Below are positions 14,454 to 22,901 of a stretch of DNA of 56,099 bases, one piece after another. The DNA is taken from the NCBI GenBank assembly GCA_964513215.1, contig CAZELU010000009.1, forward strand, positions 1 to 56,099. The letters are read 5' to 3'. The position numbers were made by a program, and so were the translations under genes. Origin of the DNA: Casp-actino8 sp964513215. Its GTDB lineage: Bacteria; Actinomycetota; Acidimicrobiia; Acidimicrobiales; Ilumatobacteraceae. Position 1 is the stretch's first letter. Every line of letters starts with the position of its first letter. The notes under the pieces are model-generated. The model saw nothing but the letters and a program-made list of their open reading frames with translations, did no database searches and was not told the DNA's origin.

Positions 14454-16771
14454 GATTTTCCTCCGCTCTTCATGGCCTTCCAGATCTTCTCCGGGGTGGC
14501 CGGCATGTCGATGTTGTCGACTCCGAACTCCGACAGTGCGTCGACGATCGCATTGATGACTGCAGGCGGTGCGCCCACCGATCCGGACTCGCCGATGCCT
14601 TTGGCTCCGAGTGGGTTGTTGGGGCACAGCGTCGTCGTGCGGCCGACCTTGTAGTCGGGAAGATCGGCGGCCGATGGGACGAGATAGTCGAGGAGATTCG
14701 CAGTGACCGGCTGTCCGGTGGACGGGTCGTAGCTCACACCTTCGTAGAGCGCCTGGGCGATGCCTTGAGCGACGCCACCGTGCACCTGGCCCTCGGCGAG
14801 GAGCGGATTGATCACGGTGCCGCAGTCGTCGACGAGCACCATGTCGCGAATCGTCACGTCACCGGTCTCGCGGTCGATCTCGACCACGCACGCGTACGCA
14901 CCCGACGGATACGAGAAGTTGGGCGACTCCTGGAAGAGTCTTTCTTCGAGGGAACCGGCCTGTAGTTCGGGCGGAATGCGCAACGGCTGGAACGACGCCC
15001 AGGCGACGTCACCCCAGCTCACCTTCTTACCCGGTGAACCCTTCACGTTGAACGCGTCGTCGACCACTTCGAGGTCTTCCTCGGCGGCCTCGAGCAGGTG
15101 TGCGGCGATGCGCTTGGCTCGAGTGAGGACACGACTCGATGCGACCTTGACGGCCGAGCCCGCAGTGGGTGCGCCGCGCGACCCCATGGTGCCGATGCCC
15201 TGCAGGACCGCTGCGGTGTCACCGGTGATCACCTTGATGCGATCGAACGAGATGCCGAGTTCGTCGGACGCGATCTGCGAGAGCATCGTCTCGTGTCCCT
15301 GACCGTGCGGTGACGAGCCCGAATACACGATGGCCGAACCATCGGGTTGGATGCGCACTTGCGCCGATTCCCACGACGCCAAGTGGCCGAATCCCTCGAG
15401 TGATCCATTGGGTCCGAAGCCGGCGATCTCGAGCCAACACGACAATCCGATGCCGAGAAGAGGCTTGCTCGGATCGTTGCGACGGGCTTTCTGTTCGGCG
15501 CGCACCGCGTCGTAGTCGACGATGCGGAGACACTCGGCGAGTGCGGCCGGGAAGTCGGCCGAGTCGTACACGACTGCCTCGTTGTGCGTCTCGTAGGGAA
15601 AGGCCGACGGCGGAATGAAGTTGCGCTGACGCACCACCGCCGGATCGAGCCCGGTCTGGCGCGCCACCTGGTCGACGATGCGCTCGATCGAGTAGGCGGC
15701 CTCGGGTCGGCCGGCGCCTCGATAGGCGGCCACCGGCGTGGTGTTGGTGACGACCGTGCGGAACGACGTCGACACCTTCGGAATGCGGTACGCGCCAGCG
15801 GCCATCCACGTGGTGAGCACCGCCAGGCCGAGACCTGTGGGGTCACCGTAGGCGCCGAGGTTCTGCGACACGATCAGCCGCAGGGCCTTGATGGTGCCGT
15901 CCTTCTCGTAGCCGACTTCGATGTCGTGGACCTGATCGCGGCCATGCGCCATCTGCATCATCGCTTCCGTGCGCGTCTGGGCGAACTTCACTGGACGACG
16001 CAGCAACTTCGAGATCACGGGTGCGATGAACAACTCGGGGTACCACACGATCTTCGAACCGAAGCCGCCGCCGACATCGGGTGCGACGACACGACAGTTC
16101 ATCTGCGGAATGTCGAGCCAGGTGGCCAGGTAGTTCCGCAGATGATGCGGCGCCTGAAAGGTCGCCCACACGGTGAGCCCGTCGGGCTTCCAGTCGGCCA
16201 GTACGGCCATGGCTTCGATCGGCACTGCGGCGCAACGCTGATTGACGATGTGCAACGACGCCCGACCGTGGCACTTCGTGAGTTCCTTCTCGAGGTCGTC
16301 CATCGTGGGAACGGTCGTGATGACATTCGAACCGTGGCGGGCGAAGAGCGGCACCGCATCGCTGGCCGTTGCATCCTCGATGGTGGTCATCACCTTGAGC
16401 GGCGTGTACGACACGTTCACGGCGGCCACGGCATCAGCGGCGATGTAGCGATCTTCGGCGACGACCACCGCCACGGGTTCGCCGACGAAGCGCACCGTGT
16501 TTCGTGCCAGGGCCGGCCGCTCGAGTGTGGGCAGGCCGCCGGGAAGGTCGGGGTAGTCGGTGAAGTCGGCCGCGGTGTAGACGGCGAGCACTCCCGGAAT
16601 CGCCAGTGCCGCACGCACGTCGATGGCGTCGATCGTGGCGTGGGCTTCGGTCGACGTGACGAAGCTCGCGAACGCGCACTGCGCGGGTGACAAGTCGTCG
16701 ACGTACGTGCCGGTGCCCGTCAGCAGGCGCGGATCTTCTTTGCGCAGAACCTTGGCTCCGACGAGGCTCAT
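14450..16771 (-). CDS. coxL: CoxL-type molybdenum-binding large subunit, form II
   Basis: A 773-residue molybdopterin-binding subunit of the xanthine oxidase family. GGGFGS (about 234-239), AYRGAGR (about 349-355), GQGHET and the C-terminal GIGESG with the catalytic Glu are visible. AYRGAGR marks form II; true CO dehydrogenases (form I) have AYxCSFR, so CO oxidation is unlikely to be its main job. Hydroxylation of a heterocycle, aldehyde or other carbon centre is more probable. GAAAGG lies 9 nt before the ATG at 16771; an ATG at 16780 is the alternative. It follows the ABC permease by 64 nt and probably belongs to the same operon. Confidence 0.92.
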   Translation of the reverse strand: MSLVGAKVLRKEDPRLLTGTGTYVDDLSPAQCAFASFVTSTEAHATIDAIDVRAALAIPGVLAVYTAADFTDYPDLPGGLPTLERPALARNTVRFVGEPVAVVVAEDRYIAADAVAAVNVSYTPLKVMTTIEDATASDAVPLFARHGSNVITTVPTMDDLEKELTKCHGRASLHIVNQRCAAVPIEAMAVLADWKPDGLTVWATFQAPHHLRNYLATWLDIPQMNCRVVAPDVGGGFGSKIVWYPELFIAPVISKLLRRPVKFAQTRTEAMMQMAHGRDQVHDIEVGYEKDGTIKALRLIVSQNLGAYGDPTGLGLAVLTTWMAAGAYRIPKVSTSFRTVVTNTTPVAAYRGAGRPEAAYSIERIVDQVARQTGLDPAVVRQRNFIPPSAFPYETHNEAVVYDSADFPAALAECLRIVDYDAVRAEQKARRNDPSKPLLGIGLSCWLEIAGFGPNGSLEGFGHLASWESAQVRIQPDGSAIVYSGSSPHGQGHETMLSQIASDELGISFDRIKVITGDTAAVLQGIGTMGSRGAPTAGSAVKVASSRVLTRAKRIAAHLLEAAEEDLEVVDDAFNVKGSPGKKVSWGDVAWASFQPLRIPPELQAGSLEERLFQESPNFSYPSGAYACVVEIDRETGDVTIRDMVLVDDCGTVINPLLAEGQVHGGVAQGIAQALYEGVSYDPSTGQPVTANLLDYLVPSAADLPDYKVGRTTTLCPNNPLGAKGIGESGSVGAPPAVINAIVDALSEFGVDNIDMPATPEKIWKAMKSGGKS

Positions 16772-16835
16772 CGGCCACATCCTTTCGTGTCTGTGCGGAT
16801 CGTGTTCACCCGAGAGGTCGGGCGTGTCGCGAGTC

Positions 16836-18098
16836 TCATGGCTTCAGGTGATGACCTTGTTTGTCCTCGGGATCGAACCACCACTGCTGGGCGTTCTCCT
16901 TCGAGGTTTCGGTCTTGGGCGAGCCCCAGCGAAGAAGTCGACCGAGGAAGTACTCGGGACCGCTTTCCTCGCGGCGCCACCAACGGCGTTGACCGCCGTG
17001 AACTCGCTTGCGGAACGACGAGAAGCCGACCGCGACCACGAGTGCGATTCCGAAGAACAACGCTTCGATCCAGGTGGAACCGACACCAGCCAGTTGGAGG
17101 CCCTTGACGCCGGATTGGAGAACGAACACAGAGATGACTGCTCCCCAGACGTTGAAGCGGCGCTTGAACTGGGTGGAACCCAGGAACGCTGCGGCGAAAG
17201 CGGGCAAGAGGTAGGGCGCACCCGATTGGGCCTGGCTCGAGCCGAACTGCGATGCCAGCAGTACGCCCGCCATGGCGGCGAACGTCGACGACACGACGAG
17301 CGAACCCCACACGTAGCGGTCGGTCTGCACTCCGGCCAGTCGCGCCGCTTCACGAGCACCACCGGTCGCGAACAGGTAGCGGCCGACTGCGCTGTGTTCG
17401 AACACGAACCACAGGAGCACGGCGAGTACGAGTCCGAAGAGCACCGTCTTGTTGAGGCCCCATGCGAATTCGTTGGAGAGGTTCTTGAACGAGTCGGGGA
17501 AGCCCAGGATCGACCGGTTGTTCGAGCGCCACACGGCGTAGGCGGTGAGGATCGAACTCATGCCGAGCGTGGCGATGAACGAGTCGATCTTGATCTTCAC
17601 CACCAGGAACCCGTTGATGTTGCCGACGATGAAACCCACGAGCAGGGCGACGGCGATGGCAACCGGTACCGACCACTGTGCCTCGACGAGGCCCCACGAC
17701 ACCGTGATCGCCGAGGCCGAGACGACACCGGCGATCGAGAGGTCGAACACTCCGGCCGCCAGCGGTACGAGGAGTCCGAGCGCGACGACCGTGAGGATCG
17801 CGTTCTGGTTGAGAACCGAGCGGTGGGTGAGCCACGTGATCCAGGTGTCGGAAATCCAGGTGGAGAAGACGACCCACACCAACGCGTAGAGATACAGAAC
17901 GCCGATGTTGCGCGGATGGAACGTCTTCCACTTGATGGGCGAGCGCCGAGTGTCGAAGCGCGAGTCGATCTTCTTGGTGCGCTCGACGCGTTCGTAGACC
18001 ACGCGATGCCGGCGGAGAACCTTGTTCTTCTTCAGAACCGGCTTCTTCACCACGTCGCCGGTCTTGGCGTCGATCTTGGCGGTCTTGGGTTTGGGCAT
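16836..18098 (-). CDS. ribose-type (CUT2) ABC transporter permease
   Basis: A 420-residue membrane protein with about ten hydrophobic segments, of the RbsC/BPD_transp_2 type. GVFDLSIAGVVSASA, VGNINGFLVVKIKIDSFIATLGM and FLGSTQFK are family signatures. The start at 18098 is set by GAGG 8 nt upstream, which overlaps the ATPase stop. Two oddities stand out: a long basic N-terminus (about 60 residues before the first helix, rich in Lys and Arg) and a roughly 65-residue hydrophilic C-terminal tail. Only one permease gene is present, so it presumably forms a homodimer. Confidence 0.92.
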   Translation of the reverse strand: MPKPKTAKIDAKTGDVVKKPVLKKNKVLRRHRVVYERVERTKKIDSRFDTRRSPIKWKTFHPRNIGVLYLYALVWVVFSTWISDTWITWLTHRSVLNQNAILTVVALGLLVPLAAGVFDLSIAGVVSASAITVSWGLVEAQWSVPVAIAVALLVGFIVGNINGFLVVKIKIDSFIATLGMSSILTAYAVWRSNNRSILGFPDSFKNLSNEFAWGLNKTVLFGLVLAVLLWFVFEHSAVGRYLFATGGAREAARLAGVQTDRYVWGSLVVSSTFAAMAGVLLASQFGSSQAQSGAPYLLPAFAAAFLGSTQFKRRFNVWGAVISVFVLQSGVKGLQLAGVGSTWIEALFFGIALVVAVGFSSFRKRVHGGQRRWWRREESGPEYFLGRLLRWGSPKTETSKENAQQWWFDPEDKQGHHLKP

Positions 18099-18108
18099 CG
18101 GATCTACC

Positions 18109-19863
18109 TCACGACTTTCCGCGCAGACGATCGCTCGTGCGTCGGATCCATTGGGCGAACTTTCCGCCGCGCTTGTTGGCGGCCACCGCGGCACGCTGAC
18201 GATCGCGGCCGTCACTCGGGCGAACAGTGATGGCTTCGCTGTCGTCGCGAATCACCTTGAAGTTGATGGGCTCGCGATTCGTCCGCATGTTCTTGCGGTT
18301 CGACGTGGCCCCGAGTGTCTCGGCGACCAGACGCTCTTCGGTGAGGTCGGCTCCGGCCAACTCGACGGCGACGGCGCCCGAGCGCATCACCAGCACGCGA
18401 TCGCACATGTGAACGAGTTCTTCGGCGTCGGACGACGCGATGATGACGCCCATGCCGCCCTCGGCCGCGGCGACGATCTGGCGATACACCGACGCTTTGG
18501 CGCCAACATCGACACCCTGGGTCGGCTCATTGAGGAGCAGAACCTGCGGGTCGGTGCGCAACCAGCGCGCCAACACGGCTTTTTGTTGATTGCCGCCGGA
18601 GAACTTCTCCATGCGACGTCCGAGCAACGGGGGCTGAACCTCGAGTTGCTCGACCCACTTCTTCACGTCCTTGCGCATCTTGCGGTGCTTGAGACGCAGG
18701 CGACCTTGAACCGGGCCCAGTCGGGGCAGCGGCACGTGTTCGACCAAACGTTCTTGCGGATCGAGTCCGGCCGCCTTGCGATCGGCCGGTACGAGTGCGA
18801 GTCCGGCGCGGATGGCGTCACGCGGTGTGGCGAAAACCTTCTTCTTGCGCAAGAGCACCTTGCCGGCGAAGCGCGGTGTGGCGCCGAACAGCGAGCCGGC
18901 GACTTCTTCGCGTCCCGATCCGACGAGTCCGGCGAACCCGAGGATCTCGCCCTCGTACAACTTGAACGTGAGGCCGCGCAACGTGATGCCGAAGATCATC
19001 TCGGCTTCGAGGAGTTCGCGACTCGGAACGCGCCGCTTGGTCGGATAGAGATCGGTGGCCGCTCGTCCGACGATCAGTTCGACGAGTTTGGTCGCGTCCA
19101 TGGTGGACGACTCGACACCGCTCGCCACCACCTTGCCGTCACGCAGCACGGTGATGCGATCGGCCAGGTCGAGAACTTCGTCGAGAGCGTGGCTCACGAA
19201 GAGAACGGCGACACCCATCGACGCGACTCGGCGGACTTCGCGGAACAGGGCGTCGACTTCGCCGCGATTGAGAGATGCGGTGGGCTCGTCGAGAATCAGG
19301 AGACCCTTGGTCGAGTCGTCCCAATCTTGAAGTGCGCGCACGATCGCGATGGCGGCGCGCTCGGCCGCCGACAACGTGCCGACAGGTTGACGAACGTCAG
19401 GTGCGAGACCGAAACGGAGCAAGAGTTCCTGAGCGCGTTTGGCCTCGGTGCGCCAACGCATGCGTCCGGCGAAGCCGGTGTCGAAGCCGCGACCGAGACC
19501 GAGGTTCTCGATGGCTGACAGCGTGGGAACCAGACCCAGGTCTTGGTGGACGATACGGATGAGTTTGCGCTCGTCGTTGGACATCGACCAGAGGTCGACG
19601 CGTCGACCGAGGAGGCGAACGTCGGCGCCGTGGTCGGCCTTCACGTAACCGCCGAGCAACTTGATGAGCGTGCTCTTGCCCGAACCGTTCTGGCCGACGA
19701 GTGCGTGGATTTCACCGGGCGCGATACGCAGCGACGCGTGATCGAGGGCGACCTGTCCGGGATAGGTCTTCGACAGGTCGCGGATGTCGATGACCGGTTC
19801 GAGAACGGAAAGGGGACCAGCGTTTCCGCTGGTCCCCTTCGAGTCCCGTGTATCGACCGTCAT
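18109..19863 (-). CDS. ribose-type (CUT2) ABC transporter ATPase, two domains
   Basis: A 584-residue protein with tandem ATPase domains like RbsA. Domain 1 has Walker A GQNGSGKST (57-65), signature LSAAERAAIAI and Walker B ILDEPTAS. Domain 2 has the degenerate GLVGSGREEV in place of Walker A, signature FSGGNQQK, and LLLNEPTQG where Asp of Walker B is Asn. Degeneracy of the second site is usual in this family. Codons 9-18 form a perfect 13-bp hairpin. No later ATG, GTG or TTG exists before the conserved domain, so the hairpin lies in the coding region. Confidence 0.94.
   Translation of the reverse strand: MTVDTRDSKGTSGNAGPLSVLEPVIDIRDLSKTYPGQVALDHASLRIAPGEIHALVGQNGSGKSTLIKLLGGYVKADHGADVRLLGRRVDLWSMSNDERKLIRIVHQDLGLVPTLSAIENLGLGRGFDTGFAGRMRWRTEAKRAQELLLRFGLAPDVRQPVGTLSAAERAAIAIVRALQDWDDSTKGLLILDEPTASLNRGEVDALFREVRRVASMGVAVLFVSHALDEVLDLADRITVLRDGKVVASGVESSTMDATKLVELIVGRAATDLYPTKRRVPSRELLEAEMIFGITLRGLTFKLYEGEILGFAGLVGSGREEVAGSLFGATPRFAGKVLLRKKKVFATPRDAIRAGLALVPADRKAAGLDPQERLVEHVPLPRLGPVQGRLRLKHRKMRKDVKKWVEQLEVQPPLLGRRMEKFSGGNQQKAVLARWLRTDPQVLLLNEPTQGVDVGAKASVYRQIVAAAEGGMGVIIASSDAEELVHMCDRVLVMRSGAVAVELAGADLTEERLVAETLGATSNRKNMRTNREPINFKVIRDDSEAITVRPSDGRDRQRAAVAANKRGGKFAQWIRRTSDRLRGKS
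19810..19839 (-). promoter_or_regulatory. perfect 13-bp hairpin with GAAA tetraloop inside the ATPase gene start
   Basis: Arms 19810-19822 and 19827-19839 are fully complementary; on the minus-strand RNA the loop is GAAA, a GNRA tetraloop. It starts 82 nt after the stop of the binding-protein gene. The following bases, TCCGTTC, are only weakly T-rich. It may limit transcription or protect the upstream mRNA, lowering ATPase output against binding protein. Confidence 0.6.
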
Positions 19864-19921
19864 CGACTCAAGTGTGCTTCAGAGTCGAACGAACGGTCGG
19901 ATCGGATCACAGACCTCAGGT

Positions 19922-21151
19922 TCACAGACCCCAAAGAGCCGCGAACTTGTCCTGGAATCCTTCGACACCCGGCCACAGAGCGGCGGCGTCGGCAATCGAA
20001 TCCTTGGTGAGGATCTGCAGCGGCAGACCACCCGCGAGGATGTCGGGACGTCCGTCGATCACGGCCTCGGCGCGAGCCTCGGCGCGACCCGGGCCATTGC
20101 CGAGCAACACGCGAGCAGCGGCGTCGACCGCGCGCCAGCCGAGGAGCTCGGAGGCGAGGGCCACTTCGGCCACCTGATGACGACCACTGACGATGAAGTC
20201 GAAGTTCAACGGTCCACCGGCCTGTGAGATGGCCTTGGCCTGATCGGTGAGACCAGCCGCATCGAGTGCGTCCGGAACGCCGAACAACATGCCACCGAAC
20301 GCGTAGACGATGAAGTCGAGTTCGGGGTCGGCCTGCAGAGCCGACACGATCGCGCCGGGCAGGTTGGTTCCGATGTCGGTCACGGCCACTTCGGAGATTT
20401 CCACCGAGCAGTCGGGGCAGGCCTTGGCGATCTCGTCGGTGAAGCCCTGCTGCACCGTCGAGAGAACCGGGAAGGTGGGCAGACCCACGAAGTGGATCTT
20501 GCCGGTCGTGGTGTTGGCGGCCGCGTAGTCGGCCATCAGCACGCCGTAGAAGTAGTAGTCGTCGTTGCTGAGCAGGTTCACCGAGATGCCGTCACCGGGC
20601 TCGTACGCCTCGGGGATCGACCACGAGATGACGGGAATGTTCTTTTCCTTGATGGTCTCGAGTTGCGATGCGAACCACTCACGCGGGTTGCCTGAGGTGA
20701 GGATCACGTCGGGATTCGCAGCGAGGGCGGTGTCGAACGCCGACGCAACGGTGTCGGGCGTGTCCTGATGCGAGGTGGTCTCGAAGGTCCAGCCTGCTGC
20801 AGTAGCGGCGGCTTCGATACCGGTGCCGATTTCGGAGCACACCTGCACCGAGCACTGCACGTAGAACAGCTTCTTGCCGGTCGGAGCCGCGATGGCTTCG
20901 CTCAGCGGCAGTTCGGTGACGGGCTGCAGGAACGCTTCGACGCGTGCTGCGGCTTCCTCACTGATGCTCACACCAGCCGGAGCGTCGGTGGACGGAGCCT
21001 CGCTGGCAGCGGGGGCTTCCGAGGCAGCCGGGGCTTCGGTGGCGGGTGCGTCACTGGAGTCGTCGTCTCCACCGCAGGCCGCGATCACGAGGCTCGAGGC
21101 GGCGAGGACGGCAGCCACCCAGCGCACGCGGGAATGGTTGGTCTTCTTCAT
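19922..21151 (-). CDS. sugar-type ABC substrate-binding lipoprotein
   Basis: A 409-residue secreted lipoprotein. After a basic start and hydrophobic h-region comes the lipobox VIAAC with the lipidated Cys at 26, then an Asp-rich and Ala/Pro/Ser-rich linker (about 27-60) with repeats of APAASE. The rest fits periplasmic-binding-protein fold type I as in the CUT2 importers. GGGGAG lies 4 nt before the ATG at 21151. It is the first gene of the operon, followed by ATPase, permease, CoxL and CoxS. The ligand cannot be read from sequence. Confidence 0.92.
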   Translation of the reverse strand: MKKTNHSRVRWVAAVLAASSLVIAACGGDDDSSDAPATEAPAASEAPAASEAPSTDAPAGVSISEEAAARVEAFLQPVTELPLSEAIAAPTGKKLFYVQCSVQVCSEIGTGIEAAATAAGWTFETTSHQDTPDTVASAFDTALAANPDVILTSGNPREWFASQLETIKEKNIPVISWSIPEAYEPGDGISVNLLSNDDYYFYGVLMADYAAANTTTGKIHFVGLPTFPVLSTVQQGFTDEIAKACPDCSVEISEVAVTDIGTNLPGAIVSALQADPELDFIVYAFGGMLFGVPDALDAAGLTDQAKAISQAGGPLNFDFIVSGRHQVAEVALASELLGWRAVDAAARVLLGNGPGRAEARAEAVIDGRPDILAGGLPLQILTKDSIADAAALWPGVEGFQDKFAALWGL

Positions 21152-21200
21152 TGTCTCCCCTTAGTCGACCGCCAGCGGATGCCCAGCGGACCAGGGGAAA

Positions 21201-21206
21201 ACCCTA
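21201..21206 (-). promoter_or_regulatory. possible -10 box of the ABC-CoxLS operon
   Basis: TAGGGT on the minus strand, predicting a leader of about 44 nt before the ATG at 21151. TTGGCC lies 19 nt further upstream as a possible -35, at a longer than usual spacing. Confidence 0.3.
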
Positions 21207-21250
21207 TCGGTCTACCCCGAAGGCGGGCCAACGGTCACGAATCTTTGCCG

Positions 21251-21256
21251 TAGCGT
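21251..21256 (+). promoter_or_regulatory. putative leaderless -10 box of murI
   Basis: TAGCGT, 7 nt before the GTG at 21264. Confidence 0.45.
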
Positions 21257-21263
21257 GACCAGG

Positions 21264-22100
21264 GTGCAGCGGCCGATCGGACTCTTCGACTCGGGTTTCG
21301 GCGGCCTCACCGTGGCCCGGGCCGTGATCGATCTCCTCCCTGGTGAGGACGTCGTCTACATCGGTGACACCGGTCGCTACCCATTCGGCGACAAGCCCAT
21401 CGACGACGTTCGCCGCTACGCCCGCGAACTGGCGTGGAGCCTTGTGGTCGACCACAACTGCAAGGCCGTGGTGGTGGCCTGCAACACCGCGGCTGCGGCT
21501 CTGCCGATCCACGAACTCGAGGCCGAACTGGCCGCGGCCGGCCACTCGATCCCGGTGATCGGAGTCATCGAGCCCGGCGCGCACGCACTCGTGCGCGCCA
21601 CGCGAACCGGCTCGATCGGTGTGATCGGAACCATCGGCACCATCAACACCGGCGCGTACGACCGTGCGGTGTCTCGGGCGGCTTACGGGGCCACGGTGCA
21701 ACTCACGAGCGCGGCCTGTCCGGGTTTCGTCGAGTTCGTCGAGCGCGGTCGCACCACCGGCCCCGAAGTCACGTTGCTCGCCGAGCGTCTGCTCGCACCG
21801 ATTCGTGAGGCCAAAGTCGACGCGTTGCTGCTCGGCTGTACTCACTATCCGTTCTTGGCGCGGACCATTTCTGAAGTGCTCGGCGACGACGTGATGCTCG
21901 TGTCATCGGCCGACGAAACAGCCTTCGCTCTGCGCGAGTTGCTTCTCGAACGAGGGTTGTTGCAGTCCGACGACCGAAACGGAAGTGCGCGCTTCTTGTC
22001 GAGCGGCGACGTGAACTGGTTCGAAACACTCGGTCGTCGTTTGCTCGGCCCCGAACTCGAAGCAGTCGAACTCTGGAACGGACCGACCCGGGAGATCTGA
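21264..22100 (+). CDS. murI: glutamate racemase
   Basis: MurI makes D-glutamate for peptidoglycan in the cytoplasm. The 278-residue protein opens with PIGLFDSGFGG. The two catalytic cysteines lie in VACNTAA (Cys73) and LLGCTHYP (Cys192). A GTG at 21255 is also in frame, but the one at 21264 is preferred because TAGCGT lies 7 nt before it and the protein then begins like its relatives. It heads the murI-rph-rdgB set. In mycobacteria this set lies close to mec-cysM; here about 19 kb separates them. Confidence 0.95.
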   Translation: MQRPIGLFDSGFGGLTVARAVIDLLPGEDVVYIGDTGRYPFGDKPIDDVRRYARELAWSLVVDHNCKAVVVACNTAAAALPIHELEAELAAAGHSIPVIGVIEPGAHALVRATRTGSIGVIGTIGTINTGAYDRAVSRAAYGATVQLTSAACPGFVEFVERGRTTGPEVTLLAERLLAPIREAKVDALLLGCTHYPFLARTISEVLGDDVMLVSSADETAFALRELLLERGLLQSDDRNGSARFLSSGDVNWFETLGRRLLGPELEAVELWNGPTREI

Positions 22101-22882
22101 TGACCACAGGCAACCAAGCACAGCGACACGACGGACGCCAGCCCGACGAACTGCGCCCCATTTCGTTCGAGCGCGATTTCACCGAGATGGCATCGGGCTC
22201 GGTGCTCGTGTCCTTCGGTCGCACACGCGTGTTGTGCACGGCGAGTATCGACGAAGACGTCCCGCGTTGGATGAAGGGGAGCGGCAAGGGTTGGGTCACC
22301 GCCGAGTACTCGATGTTGCCCGGATCGTCGCCCGAGCGTGTCGACCGCGAAGCAGCCAAGGGCAAGCAGAGCGGTCGTACCGTGGAGATCCAGCGCTTGA
22401 TCGGTCGGAGTCTGCGCGCCGCCTGTGACATGACGTTGTTGGGTGAGCGCCAAGTGGTGGTCGACTGCGATGTGCTGCAGGCCGACGGCGGAACCCGCAC
22501 CGCCAGCATCTGCGGCGGATTCCTCGCTCTGCACGACGCACTGGCGCGTCTGGTCCAGAGCCGCCTCATCGCCGAACATCCTCTGCACTCGTTGTGCGCG
22601 GCCGTGAGCGTGGGGATCGTGAATGGCGCACCAGTGATCGACCTTCCCTACGTGGAAGACAGTGGCGCCGAAGTCGACATGAACGTCGTGATGTTGCGCG
22701 GTAAGCCCGGCACCAAGCACGCCGGTGTGAGTCGTTTCGTCGAAGTGCAGGGCACCGCCGAGGGTATGGCCTTCACGCGCGGTGAGCTCGACACGTTGCT
22801 CGGCTTGGCCGAGAACGGACTCGCGGAAGTGTTCGAGCTGCAGACCGAGATGATCTCGGTCGATCCGCCGCGCCGCTCTTGA
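22100..22882 (+). CDS. rph: ribonuclease PH
   Basis: A 260-residue phosphorolytic 3'-to-5' exoribonuclease that trims tRNA 3' ends. It shows the family sequence through VLCTASIDEDVPRWMKG, GWVTAEYSMLPGSS, the Arg-rich EIQRLIGRSLRA and CDVLQADGGTRTASI (catalytic acid region). The ATG shares its A with the murI stop codon (TGATG), so the two are translationally coupled. Confidence 0.97.
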   Translation: MTTGNQAQRHDGRQPDELRPISFERDFTEMASGSVLVSFGRTRVLCTASIDEDVPRWMKGSGKGWVTAEYSMLPGSSPERVDREAAKGKQSGRTVEIQRLIGRSLRAACDMTLLGERQVVVDCDVLQADGGTRTASICGGFLALHDALARLVQSRLIAEHPLHSLCAAVSVGIVNGAPVIDLPYVEDSGAEVDMNVVMLRGKPGTKHAGVSRFVEVQGTAEGMAFTRGELDTLLGLAENGLAEVFELQTEMISVDPPRRS

Positions 22883-22901
22883 CCGACTCGGCTGTCTGCC
22901 C

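Noticed and set aside
14450..16771. CoxL as a true carbon monoxide dehydrogenase
   Set aside because: The active-site loop is AYRGAGR (form II), not AYxCSFR, and coxM is not adjacent.
16623..18230. Long plus-strand open frame of 535 codons
   Set aside because: It lies antisense to the ABC permease and the coxL start, which have clear family motifs. Its composition (Arg, Glu, His-rich) is that of a GC-rich shadow frame.
19810..19839. Hairpin as an intergenic terminator with the ATPase starting after it
   Set aside because: No ATG, GTG or TTG occurs in frame between the hairpin and the conserved ATPase domain, so it must be coding.
21152..21263. A separate small gene in the 112-bp spacer before murI
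   Set aside because: I found no credible frame; the spacer is explained by divergent promoters for the ABC operon and murI.
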